A DNA stretch of 64,000 nt, taken from NCBI RefSeq assembly GCF_019061305.1, contig NZ_JAHQZT010000008.1, positions 62,001-126,000 on the forward strand. Reading direction: 5' to 3'. The notes below the pieces were generated by a model, which searched no databases, had not been told where the DNA came from, and worked only from the letters and a program-made list of their open reading frames with translations. Every line of letters begins with the position of its first letter. Position 1 is the stretch's first letter. Below, piece after piece: positions 17,907 through 27,280 of the stretch. The translations under genes were made by a program, and so were the position numbers. Source of the stretch: Marinobacterium weihaiense (GTDB lineage: Bacteria > Pseudomonadota > Gammaproteobacteria > Pseudomonadales > Balneatricaceae).

Positions 17907-18633
17907 ATGTGTCACCTTCGATCTGGACGACACCCTTTGGGCCGTCAACCCGGTGATCCATCGGGCTAACCAGACGCTGTGGCAGTGGCTGGACGAAAAT
18001 GCACCGTTGTTTACGGCTTCACACCAGCTGGCGGACATGGCGGAGGGCTCAGCCATGCGCCGGGCGCTGCTGGCCGAGCGCCCCGAGATTGCCCACAGTA
18101 TGAGCCTGATTCGCATCACGCTGCTGGAGCGCGGCTGCATTGCTGCCGGTTATACCGAGACGGAATCGATTCTGCTGGCGGAGCGTGCGTTTGAAGTGTT
18201 CATGCAGGCGCGCCATCAGGTCGAGCTGTATGAGCATGCTCAGGCGATGCTGGAGCAGCTGCGCCTGGACGGGTACATCATCGGCGCGCTGAGTAATGGC
18301 AACGCCAATGTGGCGCAGACCCCGGTGGGCAACCTGTTCGACTTCCAGTTCAATGCCGACGGTATCGGCCATGCCAAGCCGCAGCCGCAGATGTTTCAGG
18401 CGGCTCTGAAGCATACCGGTCTGCGTCCGGAACAGGTGGTGCATGTCGGGGATCACCCGGATAACGATATTCGCGCGGCGGCTGAGGTAGGCATGTGGAC
18501 GCTCTGGGTCAACCTGCCAGAGCATCACTGGCCACAACCGGCTCGGGCCGATATGGAAGTGAGCTGTCTGTCGAGCATTCCGACGCAGATCAAGCGTCTG
18601 GCGGCACAGGGCGAGATCCGCGCCACGCTCTGA
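17899..18633 (+). CDS. HAD-superfamily hydrolase (YigB-like)
   Basis: A 244-residue haloacid-dehalogenase hydrolase. Motif I is VTFDLDDTLW (residues 4-13), motif II is ALSNGN, and motif III/IV is KPQPQMFQAAL then HVGDHPDNDI. The C1-type helical cap spans about 20-110. In E. coli the gene after xerC is yigB, an FMN/5-amino-6-(5-phosphoribitylamino)uracil phosphatase of riboflavin synthesis, and this protein has the same place. I set the start at ATG 17899, inside xerC, because MIKCVTFDLDD is the normal family start. Confidence 0.85.
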   Translation: MIKCVTFDLDDTLWAVNPVIHRANQTLWQWLDENAPLFTASHQLADMAEGSAMRRALLAERPEIAHSMSLIRITLLERGCIAAGYTETESILLAERAFEVFMQARHQVELYEHAQAMLEQLRLDGYIIGALSNGNANVAQTPVGNLFDFQFNADGIGHAKPQPQMFQAALKHTGLRPEQVVHVGDHPDNDIRAAAEVGMWTLWVNLPEHHWPQPARADMEVSCLSSIPTQIKRLAAQGEIRATL

Positions 18634-18652
18634 GAGCGGGCGCGGCATAGGA

Positions 18653-20509
18653 TCAGGTTCTGAAGCTGGAGACCGCGCTCTGCAGTTCGGCAGCCTGTTG
18701 GGCCACCATCTGGCTGGCGTCGGCATTCTGGCCCACCTGATCATTGGCATCTTCCATGATGTTGCGGATATGGTCGATATTGCGGGTGATTTCCGCGGCC
18801 ACCGAGGCCTGTTCTTCGGTGGCCGATGCTACCTGTGTGGTCATGTCGACAATGCTGGTGGCGCCGGCAGTGATGGTGTTGAGTGCGTCAATGGTTTCAC
18901 TGGCGCGCTCGGCTCCCTGTTCGCTGTCGCGGACGCTTTCCTGCATCAGGTGGCTGACATTATGGGTCTGCTCCTGCAGGCTGAGCACCATCTGCTCGAT
19001 CTCGGCGGCAGACTGTTGCGAGCGTGACGCCAGAGTGCGCACTTCATCCGCAACCACGGCAAAGCCGCGGCCCTGCTCGCCGGCTCGGGCGGCCTCGATG
19101 GAAGCGTTCAGGGCCAGCAGATTGGTCTGGTCGGCGATATCCTTGATGACATCCAGCATGGTGCCGATTCGGTCGCTATCGGCACGCAGCTGATCGACCA
19201 CCCCGGCCGTCTCACGCGCTTTGCTGGCCATCTGTTGCATGGCGTCGATATTGCCGCTGACGCGGGTGGTACTGTCCTGGGCGTCCTGCTGTGCCCGGGC
19301 GGCAGTAGCTGCGGTGTTCTCGGTATTACCGGCGATCTCCTGCATCGAGCTCTCCATCTCCTGCACCGCCGCCGCGACCTGCAGCACTTGGCTCTGCTGC
19401 TGGCTCAGGCCGCGCGAGGTGTCCTGGGTGGTGGCGGAGAGCTGCTCGGCGGCGGCCGCCAGCTGCGAGGAGGTGCCGGCCACGCGGGCGATCAGGGCGC
19501 GGAAGTTGTCCATCATGTGGTTGAAAGCCTGCGCCATCTGCGCCACTTCATCCTGGCCGTCCGCCTGGAACCGGAGTGTCAGATCATGCTCGTCGCTGGC
19601 GCGCTGCATGGTACCGGCCAGGGCGTTGATCGGCCGCAGAATGCTGCGCCCCAACAGCCAGGCGGGCACCACGGTGGCCATGATAGCAACCAGCATGGCG
19701 ATGATGGCCGTCAGCTGCAGGTGGCGCTGTTCGCTGGCCATGCGCTCTTCCAAGTGGTGCTCCAGCTCCAGCTGCAGATCGTCAGTGCTCTTGACCGCGT
19801 GGCGCATCTGCCCCATCAGGCCTTCTTCCACAGTGAGCCCGAGTCGCGAGTAGGCGGCGACCAGCTGCTTGAAGGTGTTGCGGTACTCGACCAGCAGTGG
19901 CTGCAAATAATCGGCCTGAGCCGGCAGCAGCAGCATGTCGATCTGCTGCTCCAGATGAGTCATTGCGTCCATGAAGCGCTGCAGGTACTTGCTGTCCTTG
20001 CGCAGCAGGAAGTCTTTCTCGTGACGGCGCAGCTGCAGCAGGGTGCTGAGCAGGTCGGTATTGGCCGTGCTGCGGATCTCGCGCTCTACCGCGTGGATGG
20101 CCTGGCGCAACTGGCTGCGCAGGCCGGACTCTTCGTTCAGACCCAGCTCCAGGTTCAGCTCGGTCACGGCAGCAAAGGAGGCCATGTAGGTTTGCATGCG
20201 ATCGCTGAACGTGGCCAGTTCATCCTGCAACTCGGGTTCCGGCAGGAGCTGACCGAGTTGCTGCAGGTGCTGGTTGAAGGCCGTCGATGTCTGTTCGAAC
20301 TGCTTCAGGTACTTCTCATCCTGTCGTGCCAGGAAGTCCTTTTCATGGCGGCGCAGATCCAGCTTGCGCGTTTCGACCTTGGCCAGGGTCTCGCTGACGG
20401 TGACCAGATCGCGATATTGGGTCAGGGTGTACTGGATGATCATGGCCATGCCGATGAAGCCGGCCAGAATCAGAGCGATCAGCGTGAGGAGTTTTTGCTT
20501 GATGGTCAT
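18653..20509 (-). CDS. Methyl-accepting chemotaxis protein, HBM-type sensor
   Basis: A 618-residue chemoreceptor. The first membrane helix is at about 7-28. A periplasmic all-helical domain (about 29-265) has two four-helix modules with a repeated motif ([17 protein letters not shown] and [17 protein letters not shown]), the mark of the helical bimodular HBM sensor domain. A second membrane helix (about 267-290) leads into HAMP ([13 protein letters not shown]). The cytoplasmic coiled coil has the signalling tip [37 protein letters not shown]. No C-terminal CheR-binding pentapeptide is seen. HBM sensors in Pseudomonas detect organic acids such as TCA intermediates. No chemotaxis genes are near. 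Confidence 0.93.
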   Translation of the reverse strand: MTIKQKLLTLIALILAGFIGMAMIIQYTLTQYRDLVTVSETLAKVETRKLDLRRHEKDFLARQDEKYLKQFEQTSTAFNQHLQQLGQLLPEPELQDELATFSDRMQTYMASFAAVTELNLELGLNEESGLRSQLRQAIHAVEREIRSTANTDLLSTLLQLRRHEKDFLLRKDSKYLQRFMDAMTHLEQQIDMLLLPAQADYLQPLLVEYRNTFKQLVAAYSRLGLTVEEGLMGQMRHAVKSTDDLQLELEHHLEERMASEQRHLQLTAIIAMLVAIMATVVPAWLLGRSILRPINALAGTMQRASDEHDLTLRFQADGQDEVAQMAQAFNHMMDNFRALIARVAGTSSQLAAAAEQLSATTQDTSRGLSQQQSQVLQVAAAVQEMESSMQEIAGNTENTAATAARAQQDAQDSTTRVSGNIDAMQQMASKARETAGVVDQLRADSDRIGTMLDVIKDIADQTNLLALNASIEAARAGEQGRGFAVVADEVRTLASRSQQSAAEIEQMVLSLQEQTHNVSHLMQESVRDSEQGAERASETIDALNTITAGATSIVDMTTQVASATEEQASVAAEITRNIDHIRNIMEDANDQVGQNADASQMVAQQAAELQSAVSSFRT

Positions 20510-20570
20510 GCCGGTAAGGGATCCGTAATCCGGTTACTGCTACTGCGTCCATGGAGCGTGGAAGGCGCGA

Positions 20571-21749
20571 TCAATCCAGGAACAGCGCCAGCAAATCATT
20601 CAGGAACAGCCGCCCCTGCAGGGTCGGGGCCAGGCGGGTGCGGTCGTTCGTCAGCAGGCCTTTTTGCCGGGCCTGATCCAGTAGATGTTGCACAAAATCT
20701 ACACTAACGCCGGTTCGCTGGCTGAACAAGTCCAAGGGGGTGCCACAGGTCAAGCGCAGGGCATTCATCATAAACTCGAAGGCCCGCTCCTCGACCGGTA
20801 CGGGCTGAACGCCGGCCAGGCGACGGCTTGGATCGAGGTAGCCCTTGGGCTGGCGTTGCTTGTGGCGGCGCTCGATCTGCAACCGGCCCTGGTCGTCAAG
20901 GTGACTGAGCTTGCCGTGGGCGCCGGCGCCAATGCCGAGATAGTCGCCAAACTGCCAGTAGTTGAGGTTGTGGCGCGCCTGTTGCCCCGGTCGTGAGTAG
21001 GCTGAGATTTCATACTGGTCATAGCCGCGCTGCGCCAACAGCACTTGCCCTTGCTCCTGAATGGCCCACAGCGATTCATCCACGGGCAGTTGCGGCGGCC
21101 GGGCATGAAACTCGGTATTGGGCTCGATGGTGAGCTGATACCAGGACAGGTGGCCGGAGTTGAAGGCCAGAGCCTGCTTCAGGTCGTCCAGGGCCTGGTC
21201 GATGCTCTGGCCGGGCAGGCCGTGCATCAAGTCCAGGTTGACGCGTGGAAACAGCGCCACGGCCGCCTCGGCTGCTCGCAGCGCTTCGTCAGGGTTGTGA
21301 ATGCGCCCCAGGCGCTGCAGGTGCTCGGCATTGAAGCTTTGTACGCCGATGGACAATCGGTTGATGCCGGCGGCACGGTAGCCCTCAAAGCGGGCCTGCT
21401 CGAAGGTGCCGGGGTTGGCTTCCAGGGTTATTTCGGCTCCTTTGACCAGCGGCACACGCTGGCGAATGCCCTGCAGCAGGCGGTTGATGGCCTCGGCGCT
21501 GAACAGGCTGGGGGTGCCGCCACCGATGAAGATCGACTGCAGCGGCCGCCCGGCCGCCAGCGGCAGATCGGTGTCCAGGTCCTGCAGCAGGGCATCTACA
21601 TAGGCCGCCTCCGGCAGCTGCTCTGGCGCGGCGTGCGAGTTGAAGTCGCAGTAGGGGCACTTGCGTACGCACCAGGGGATGTGAACGTACAAGGATAGCG
21701 GCGGCAGCGGGCCCGTGGCCGGCGGCAAGTCGATGGTTGCCTGGCTCAT
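20571..21749 (-). CDS. hemW: HemW, radical SAM heme chaperone-like protein
   Basis: A 392-residue radical SAM protein of the HemN-like HemW family. The cluster motif is IPWCVRKCPYCDFNSH (CxxxCxxC, about residues 25-40), followed by SIFIGGGTPSLF and EANPGTFE. The C-terminal HemN_C part ends EFMMNALRLTCG. HemW binds heme and is thought to deliver it, rather than oxidise coproporphyrinogen as HemN does. ATG 21749 overlaps the rdgB stop by four bases; the longer open frame upstream lies inside rdgB. Neighbour rdgB-hemW is widely conserved. Confidence 0.92.
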   Translation of the reverse strand: MSQATIDLPPATGPLPPLSLYVHIPWCVRKCPYCDFNSHAAPEQLPEAAYVDALLQDLDTDLPLAAGRPLQSIFIGGGTPSLFSAEAINRLLQGIRQRVPLVKGAEITLEANPGTFEQARFEGYRAAGINRLSIGVQSFNAEHLQRLGRIHNPDEALRAAEAAVALFPRVNLDLMHGLPGQSIDQALDDLKQALAFNSGHLSWYQLTIEPNTEFHARPPQLPVDESLWAIQEQGQVLLAQRGYDQYEISAYSRPGQQARHNLNYWQFGDYLGIGAGAHGKLSHLDDQGRLQIERRHKQRQPKGYLDPSRRLAGVQPVPVEERAFEFMMNALRLTCGTPLDLFSQRTGVSVDFVQHLLDQARQKGLLTNDRTRLAPTLQGRLFLNDLLALFLD

Positions 21750-22354
21750 GCGTGGCTGAGCCAGGGGCCGATAGCAGCGATAAACTGGCGTACGGCTTTG
21801 CCGCGATGGCTGTACTGCTGCTTCTGTTCCGGACTCAGCTCGGCACTGGCACAACTGGTTTCCGGCACGTAGAACAGCGGGTCATAGCCGAAGCCGTTGT
21901 GGCCCTGGGGGGCGGTCAGGATGCGGCCTTCCCAGCTACCCTGGCAGATCAGTGGCGTGGGATCCTCGGCATGGCGCATGAACACCAGCACGCACTGAAA
22001 GCGTGCCGTGCGTTTGTCGTCCGGTACCTGAGACAGCGCCTGCAACAGCTTGGCGTTGTTTTCGTCGTCGCCGCAGCCCTCACCGGCGTAGCGCGCCGAG
22101 TAGATGCCGGGAGCACCATGGAGGGCGTCCACTTCCAGGCCGGAGTCATCGGCCAGCGCCGGCAGTCCGGTGATACGGGCGGCGTGGCGGGCCTTGAGAA
22201 TGGCATTTTCAACGAAGCTGAGGCCGGTTTCCTCGGCGTCATGGACGGCGAAATCGGACTGCGGCATCACGTCGATCTGCAGCGGTGCGAAGATCTCGCT
22301 GAACTCCTTCAATTTGCCGCGGTTGCCGCTGGCCAGAACGATCTTGTCTATCAT
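21746..22354 (-). CDS. rdgB: XTP/dITP diphosphatase (RdgB/HAM1)
   Basis: A 202-residue pyrophosphatase that removes ITP, dITP and XTP from the nucleotide pool. The start KIVLASGNRGKLKEFSEI is the phosphate-binding SxNxxK motif; ADDSGLEVDALHGAPGIYSARYAG (about 67-90) holds the metal and base-recognition residues; and FGYDPLFYVP and SHRGKAV complete the family set. It sits 14 bases downstream of DUF4426 and overlaps hemW. Confidence 0.96.
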   Translation of the reverse strand: MIDKIVLASGNRGKLKEFSEIFAPLQIDVMPQSDFAVHDAEETGLSFVENAILKARHAARITGLPALADDSGLEVDALHGAPGIYSARYAGEGCGDDENNAKLLQALSQVPDDKRTARFQCVLVFMRHAEDPTPLICQGSWEGRILTAPQGHNGFGYDPLFYVPETSCASAELSPEQKQQYSHRGKAVRQFIAAIGPWLSHA

Positions 22355-22368
22355 GGGGCTCCGTGGGG

Positions 22369-22821
22369 TCAGTCAACGTAGAAACGTTGGTCGAACTCAA
22401 TGTCGTATGCCGGTTGATTGGGGTCCGGCTGGACGCTTAGGGTGATTTTCAGCTGTTCATCCTCGGTGAAGCGGAAGCTTCCGATGTAATACAGCGCGTC
22501 GCCTTCATCGATCTTCTTGAACTCCAGCTGCTGGGCCTGGTTGAGCAGGTTGGCGGCCTGGCCGGACACGATGGCGGTGGTCGGTTGCTTGCTGCCGTCA
22601 TCCTGGATCTTCAGCACTGAAACGTTGATCAGGGCCCGGTACTTGCTGCGCACCAGGTCATTTTGGCGTGCCACTTCCGGGGTGATGAAACTGGAATTGA
22701 AGGCGTTGTAATGAATTTCGTACTGGCCGTCGGCAATTGACTGCTCGGCCGCTGCCAGCGGGCTGGCGGTCAGTGCGGCCAGGGCCAGCAAGTGACCGAG
22801 GGTCCGTTTCAAATGGCGCAT
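22369..22821 (-). CDS. DUF4426 exported protein
   Basis: A 150-residue protein with a signal peptide (residues 1-25, cut likely after LAAA) and one DUF4426 domain rich in beta strands (YEIHYNAFNSSFITPEVARQ ... YDIEFDQRFYVD). The family lies next to metW or rdgB in many gammaproteobacteria and is predicted to be periplasmic; its role is unknown. The start has AGGAG six bases upstream. It is 21 bases after metW and 14 before rdgB, so it belongs to the operon. Confidence 0.85.
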   Translation of the reverse strand: MRHLKRTLGHLLALAALTASPLAAAEQSIADGQYEIHYNAFNSSFITPEVARQNDLVRSKYRALINVSVLKIQDDGSKQPTTAIVSGQAANLLNQAQQLEFKKIDEGDALYYIGSFRFTEDEQLKITLSVQPDPNQPAYDIEFDQRFYVD

Positions 22822-22842
22822 GCTGTTCTCCTGTTCTGCGTC

Positions 22843-23433
22843 TCACCGTGTAATACGGTAAATGGCGATCTCGCCGAGCATATTGGGCCACAACTTGATC
22901 CACCAGCGATGGCGGTGGGTGTGGTCCACCACGGTGCGCTGCAGGATCTCAATGTTGCGGTCGACACACAACTGCTCGAAATCCTTGAAGGTACAAAAGT
23001 GGATGTTCGGCGTGTTGTACCAAGTATAGGGCAGAAATTTGGACACCGGCATCTTGCCGCGAAACGCCAGATAACCACGCGCACGCCAGTGGGCAAAGTT
23101 GGGGAAGGTGACGATGCATTCACGGCCAATACGCAGCATTTCGTCGACGATCAGATCCGGGCGGTGCATGCTCTGCAGTGCCTGGGTCATGATCACGGTA
23201 TCGAAGCTGGCGTTGCCGATGGACGCCAGGCCGTCGTCGATATCCTTCTCGATCACGCTGACGCCCTTCTCGATGCAGGCGGTCAGATTGTCATGGTCGA
23301 TCTCCAGCCCGTAGCCGGAAACCTGCTTTTCGGCCTGCAGGTGCGCCAGCAGCTCGCCGTCGCCGCAGCCCAGGTCCAGCACCCGCGAGCCGGGTGCAAT
23401 CCACTCGTTGATGATTTCCAGATCAGCGCGCAT
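22843..23433 (-). CDS. metW: MetW methyltransferase-like protein
   Basis: A 197-residue class I SAM-dependent methyltransferase fold protein. Motif I is [15 protein letters not shown] (about 18-32), then the acidic DHDN loop and [15 protein letters not shown]. MetW is paired with MetX in methionine synthesis. ATG 23433 lies inside the metX end (11-base overlap) and has an excellent AGGAGG site at seven bases, so translation is coupled. Work in other bacteria found that MetX can need MetW for full activity; this is family knowledge, not seen here. Confidence 0.93.
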   Translation of the reverse strand: MRADLEIINEWIAPGSRVLDLGCGDGELLAHLQAEKQVSGYGLEIDHDNLTACIEKGVSVIEKDIDDGLASIGNASFDTVIMTQALQSMHRPDLIVDEMLRIGRECIVTFPNFAHWRARGYLAFRGKMPVSKFLPYTWYNTPNIHFCTFKDFEQLCVDRNIEILQRTVVDHTHRHRWWIKLWPNMLGEIAIYRITR

Positions 23434-24598
23434 GGCTGGCACCTCCTTCAGGCTGGGGTAGGGCGGCGGCAATGCGGTTCATGTAGCTTCGAAACACTTC
23501 CATGTAGCGCGGAATCGGAATCAGGAAGGCGTCATGGCCCTGGGGCGCGTCGATCTCGGCATAGCTGACTGGCTTGCCGGCGGCGATCAGACCGTCGACC
23601 AGCTCGCGCGAGCGTTCCGGCGAGAAGCGCCAGTCGGTGGTGAAGGACACCACCAGAAAGTCGCATTGGGCCGGGGCCAGGGCAGCGGCCAGGTCGTGGC
23701 CCTGCTCGCCGGCCGGATCGAAGTAGTCCAGCGCCTTGGTCATCAGCAGATAGGTGTTGGCATCGAACGAGGAGGAGAAACGCTCGCCCTGATACTGCAG
23801 ATAGGACTCCACCTCGAACTGGGGGTTGAAGTCGAAGCTGAGCTTGCCGTCCTTGAGTTCGCGACCGAACTTGTCGCGCATGCCGTCATCGGACAGGTAG
23901 GTGATGTGGCCGACCATGCGGGCCAGCATCAGGCCGGTGCGGGGCACCGTGTTCCGTTCATAGTAGTGGCCGTCGTGGAACTCCGGGTCCTTGCTGATGG
24001 CCTGGCGTGCCACCTCGTTGAAGGCGATGTTCTGGGCACTGAGCTTGGCGGCGGAGGCGATGACCGCGCAGTGGCGCAGGCGCTCTGGGTAGCTGATCGA
24101 CCACTGCAGCGCCTGCATGCCGCCCAGGCTACCACCGACCACGGCGGCCCATTGCCGAATGCCGAGGTGATCGGCCAAGCGTGCCTGGCTGTGCACCCAG
24201 TCCTGCACGGTCATGATCGGGAAGTCGGGCCCATAGGGCTTGCCGGTGGCCGGGTTCAGGGTGTTGGGGCCGGTGGAACCATGGCAGCCGCCGAGGTTGT
24301 TGACGCCCACCACAAAGAAGCGGTTGGTATCGATTGGCTTGCCCGGACCGATGGCGGCATCCCACCAGCCGGGCTTGCGCTCGTCCATGCTGTGGTAGCC
24401 GGCGACATGGTGGTGACCGGACAGGGCATGGCAAATCAGCACGGCGTTGGAGGCATCGGCGTTGAGCGTGCCGTAGGTCTCGATTATCAGGTCCCAGGTG
24501 TCGAGACGGCGGCCACAGCTCAACTCCAGCGGTTGTTCGAAATGAATGCGTTCGGGGCTGACCAGCCCCACACTGTCATCAGGTATTACAGCAGGCAT
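23423..24598 (-). CDS. metXS: Homoserine O-succinyltransferase (MetX family)
   Basis: A 391-residue alpha/beta hydrolase acyltransferase for the first step of methionine synthesis. The nucleophile is Ser in [14 protein letters not shown] (about 160), the Asp is in FTTDWRFSP and the His in [12 protein letters not shown]. The block [12 protein letters not shown] and the long similarity to the Pseudomonas protein point to succinyl-CoA rather than acetyl-CoA as donor, since those MetX proteins were shown to be succinyltransferases. This is inference by likeness. A 132-base gap separates it from yggU, so a promoter may lie there; I see no SAM riboswitch. Confidence 0.9.
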   Translation of the reverse strand: MPAVIPDDSVGLVSPERIHFEQPLELSCGRRLDTWDLIIETYGTLNADASNAVLICHALSGHHHVAGYHSMDERKPGWWDAAIGPGKPIDTNRFFVVGVNNLGGCHGSTGPNTLNPATGKPYGPDFPIMTVQDWVHSQARLADHLGIRQWAAVVGGSLGGMQALQWSISYPERLRHCAVIASAAKLSAQNIAFNEVARQAISKDPEFHDGHYYERNTVPRTGLMLARMVGHITYLSDDGMRDKFGRELKDGKLSFDFNPQFEVESYLQYQGERFSSSFDANTYLLMTKALDYFDPAGEQGHDLAAALAPAQCDFLVVSFTTDWRFSPERSRELVDGLIAAGKPVSYAEIDAPQGHDAFLIPIPRYMEVFRSYMNRIAAALPQPEGGASHAR

Positions 24599-24730
24599 GA
24601 TGGTGTCTCGTGTGTCAGTGATGCAGGAAAGGACAGGGTGGCGCGAGGGCGCCCGGGTTCGAGCATCACATGTCGTAGTGCAACACCCGGCAGAGCATCA
24701 GAAACCTGGCTGTATACAACGTCGTGTTCC

Positions 24731-25027
24731 TTAATCCGAAGCAAGATCGAGACTGTCCGGCAGTTTGGCGGGGGCGTGGATACGCACCCGCTTTTCCCGG
24801 CCCAGCTCGCCGCTGATAATACTGACGTCACGCTTGGCGACGCCGAAGGTTTTGGCCAAAAATTTGACCAGCGCTGCATTGGCTCGGCCCTCGATGGGCG
24901 GTGCGGCAATGCGGATCTTAACACTGTCGCCATGCCGCCCGGAAATTTCATCCCGGGAGGCCTTGGGCTGCAGGTGGCAGTGCAGGATCAGATCCTCCCC
25001 CTGCCATCGGTAATGGGCTGCGCTCAT
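24731..25027 (-). CDS. yggU: DUF167/YggU family protein
   Basis: A 98-residue protein of the DUF167 family. Conserved segments are LHCHLQPKASRDEISG and VKIRIAAPPIEGRANAALVKFLAKTFGV, followed by the GELGREKRVRI end. Structures of the family exist but no activity has been assigned. It follows yggT by 13 bases, a pairing kept in many bacteria. Confidence 0.9.
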   Translation of the reverse strand: MSAAHYRWQGEDLILHCHLQPKASRDEISGRHGDSVKIRIAAPPIEGRANAALVKFLAKTFGVAKRDVSIISGELGREKRVRIHAPAKLPDSLDLASD

Positions 25028-25040
25028 CCGGTCTCGGTCC

Positions 25041-25604
25041 TCAGAGTATGACGAACCCTCGCAGGTAGCCCTGCACGATCTGAATCAGCAGGAAGATCAG
25101 AATCGGTGACAGGTCCAGCCCGCCAATGGGCGGAATCACCTTGCGTGCCAGGCCGAACAGCGGCTCGGTCAGTTGCAGCAGCAACTGCGGCGCCGGGTGA
25201 TAGCTGCTCGGCGCCACCCAGCTGATGATCACCGCACCCAGCGAGGCCCAGAAATAGATGGTCAGCAGGGTATTGAGTACACCGGTCAATGAGAAGACCA
25301 GAAGGTGCAACGGATTGATCGACCCGCCCAGCGAGGCAAAGGCCGGCGCGAACTGTATCAGCAGCAGGATGCTAATCGCCTTGACCGCGATCGCCACGAT
25401 CAGGGTGGCGAAGTCGAAGCGTCCACGGGGGCGCAGCGCCTTCTGCAGAGGGCCTACCACCGGTTGGGTGATGCGCACCACCGACTGCGAAATCGGGTTG
25501 TAGTAATCGGCCTGCGACAGTTGCAGGGCAAAGCGCATCAGCAGCAGGAAGGAGGAAATGCCTCCCACCAGGCTAACAATAAGTGTAATCGGGTCCTGTC
25601 CCAT
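25041..25604 (-). CDS. yggT: YggT family membrane protein
   Basis: A 187-residue protein with two YGGT repeats, each with two membrane helices (about 5-25, 60-90, 97-125 and 150-185). Each repeat has an NPISQSVVRITQPVVGPLQKALRP-like or SYHPAPQLLLQLTEPLFGLARKVIPP-like loop before a glycine-aspartate/serine stretch. YggT proteins are linked by gene neighbourhood to osmotic stress and cell division but their mechanism is unclear. The operon order proC-yggT-yggU is typical. Confidence 0.92.
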   Translation of the reverse strand: MGQDPITLIVSLVGGISSFLLLMRFALQLSQADYYNPISQSVVRITQPVVGPLQKALRPRGRFDFATLIVAIAVKAISILLLIQFAPAFASLGGSINPLHLLVFSLTGVLNTLLTIYFWASLGAVIISWVAPSSYHPAPQLLLQLTEPLFGLARKVIPPIGGLDLSPILIFLLIQIVQGYLRGFVIL

Positions 25605-25633
25605 GATCAGTCCTGTTCGGCAGAGGGTTCAAG

Positions 25634-26461
25634 TCAGTCTTTGCACAGCTCGGCAGCCATGTCCACCGCGCGGTCGCGGCAGGCGGTCATCGCCTTTTCC
25701 ACGGTCGCCTCCAGTCCCTGTGCCTGGAACGTCAGGATGGCCTGCTCGGTCGTGCCCTTGGGCGAGGTCACGCGGCGGCGCAGCTCGGCCGCATCCACAT
25801 CGCTGCTGCTGGCCATGCGGGCCGCACCCAACGCGGTCTGCAGGGTCAGCTCGCGGGCCGTGGCTTCGCTCAGGCCCAGCTTGACGCCGGCGGCGGTCAT
25901 CGCCTCCATCATCAGGAAATAGTAGGCCGGGCCGGAACCGGAGACGGCGGTGACAGCGTCCAGTTCGGCTTCGCTCTGGACCCACAGGGCGATGCCGACC
26001 GCCTGCAGCACCTGCGTTGCCTGTTCACGCTGCAGCTCGCTGACACGGGCATTGGCGAACAGGCCGCTGGCACCGGTCTGGACCAGGGACGGGGTGTTGG
26101 GCATGCAGCGTACCAGAGCCACATCGCCGCCCAGCCAGCGTTCCAGCGCCTCCATGCTGATGCCGGCGGCAATGGAGACGAACAGCGGCTGGTGCTGCTG
26201 TGCTGCGGTTGCCAGGTCGTTGGCCACAGCCCGCATGATCTGGGGTTTGACCGCCAACACCACCAGGTCGGCGGCGGCTACGGCGGCCTGATTATCGGTG
26301 GTGGTCTTCAGGCCCTGCGCCGCCAGGTCGGCCAGGCGTTCGGCATCCGGCTCGGCGGCCCAGATGTTGGCGGCGGTAAAGCCGTTCTCGAGTAGGCCAC
26401 CGATGATAGCGCGGGCCATGTTGCCGGCACCAATGAATGCGATTACGGGTTGTTGGCTCAT
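25634..26461 (-). CDS. proC: Pyrroline-5-carboxylate reductase
   Basis: A 275-residue NAD(P)H enzyme for the last step of proline synthesis. IAFIGAGNMARAIIGGL is the dinucleotide site, VRCMPNTPSLVQTGASGLFAN the substrate site, and AVSGSGPAYYFLMMEAMTAAGVKLGLS the dimer-forming C-terminal signature. AGGAG lies seven bases before the ATG. It is 14 bases after yggS. Confidence 0.96.
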   Translation of the reverse strand: MSQQPVIAFIGAGNMARAIIGGLLENGFTAANIWAAEPDAERLADLAAQGLKTTTDNQAAVAAADLVVLAVKPQIMRAVANDLATAAQQHQPLFVSIAAGISMEALERWLGGDVALVRCMPNTPSLVQTGASGLFANARVSELQREQATQVLQAVGIALWVQSEAELDAVTAVSGSGPAYYFLMMEAMTAAGVKLGLSEATARELTLQTALGAARMASSSDVDAAELRRRVTSPKGTTEQAILTFQAQGLEATVEKAMTACRDRAVDMAAELCKD

Positions 26462-26475
26462 GAAACGACTCCTGG

Positions 26476-27183
26476 TCAGGCCGGTGAATGGGATGTTGAG
26501 TTGGGAGACGGGCGTGGCCCGAACAGGGCGGTGCCGATGCGCACGATGGTGGCGCCTTCGGCGATGGCTGCGTCCAGGTCACCTGACATGCCCATGGACA
26601 GGGTATCCAGTCGGGGCAATTCTGCCTGCAGTGCGGTCAGCAGTGTGCGCACGCGGGCAAAGGTGGCACGCTGGCGCTCGGGATCGGGTTCCGCCTCAGG
26701 AATCGCCATCAGGCCACGCAGCTGCAGATTGGGCAGCGCAGCCACGGCGCGGGCCAGGGCGGGCAGTTCATCCGGAGCACAGCCCGATTTGCTCGCTTCC
26801 TCGCTGATGTTGACCTGCAGGCAAATATTCAGCGGTGCCCGATGCGCCGGGCGCTGCTCGGACAGGCGCTTGGCAATCTTGAGCCGGTCGACGCTGTGGA
26901 CCCAATCGAAGTGCTCGGCAATGGGCCGGGTCTTGTTGGACTGGATCGGACCGATGAAGTGCCACTCCAGTGGCAGGTCTTGCAGTGCTTCGATCTTGTC
27001 CAGCGCTTCCTGCAGGTAGTTTTCGCCAAAAGCGTTTGGGCCACAGGCATACAACTGACGTATTTCGTCGGCGCTGCGGGTCTTGCTGACCGCCAGCAGC
27101 CGGACGCTGTCAGGCGCGCGTTCCGAGGCCCTACAGGCACTCATAATCTGCTCACGAACATGGTCATACTTGTCTGCTAACAT
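26476..27183 (-). CDS. yggS: PLP homeostasis protein YggS/PLPBP
   Basis: A 235-residue alanine-racemase-fold protein that binds PLP without known catalysis and keeps vitamin B6 and amino acid pools balanced. The PLP lysine is in RLLAVSKTRSADEI (about residue 35); GENYLQEALDK and WHFIGPIQSNKTRPIAE are the conserved blocks, and LSMGMSGDLDAAIAEGATIVRIGTALFG holds the phosphate site. I prefer ATG 27183, preceded by GGGTGA, over the GTG at 27189. It is divergent from pilT, as in Pseudomonas. Confidence 0.93.
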   Translation of the reverse strand: MLADKYDHVREQIMSACRASERAPDSVRLLAVSKTRSADEIRQLYACGPNAFGENYLQEALDKIEALQDLPLEWHFIGPIQSNKTRPIAEHFDWVHSVDRLKIAKRLSEQRPAHRAPLNICLQVNISEEASKSGCAPDELPALARAVAALPNLQLRGLMAIPEAEPDPERQRATFARVRTLLTALQAELPRLDTLSMGMSGDLDAAIAEGATIVRIGTALFGPRPSPNSTSHSPA

Positions 27184-27280
27184 AATCACCCATGAATACT
27201 GACGGCTGTCATTGGCAGGTTAGGCCTATTCTGCTAGAACACTAAAGTTTAATGGAAGCTGCTTCGGATCTCGACCGCTT

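Noticed and set aside
19235-20707. A 490-codon open frame antisense to the chemoreceptor
   Set aside because: Shadow of the regular coiled-coil codons of the receptor.
24599-24730. Possible SAM riboswitch before metX
   Set aside because: No SAM-I, SAM-II or SAM/SAH core could be recognised; only a plain 132-base gap.
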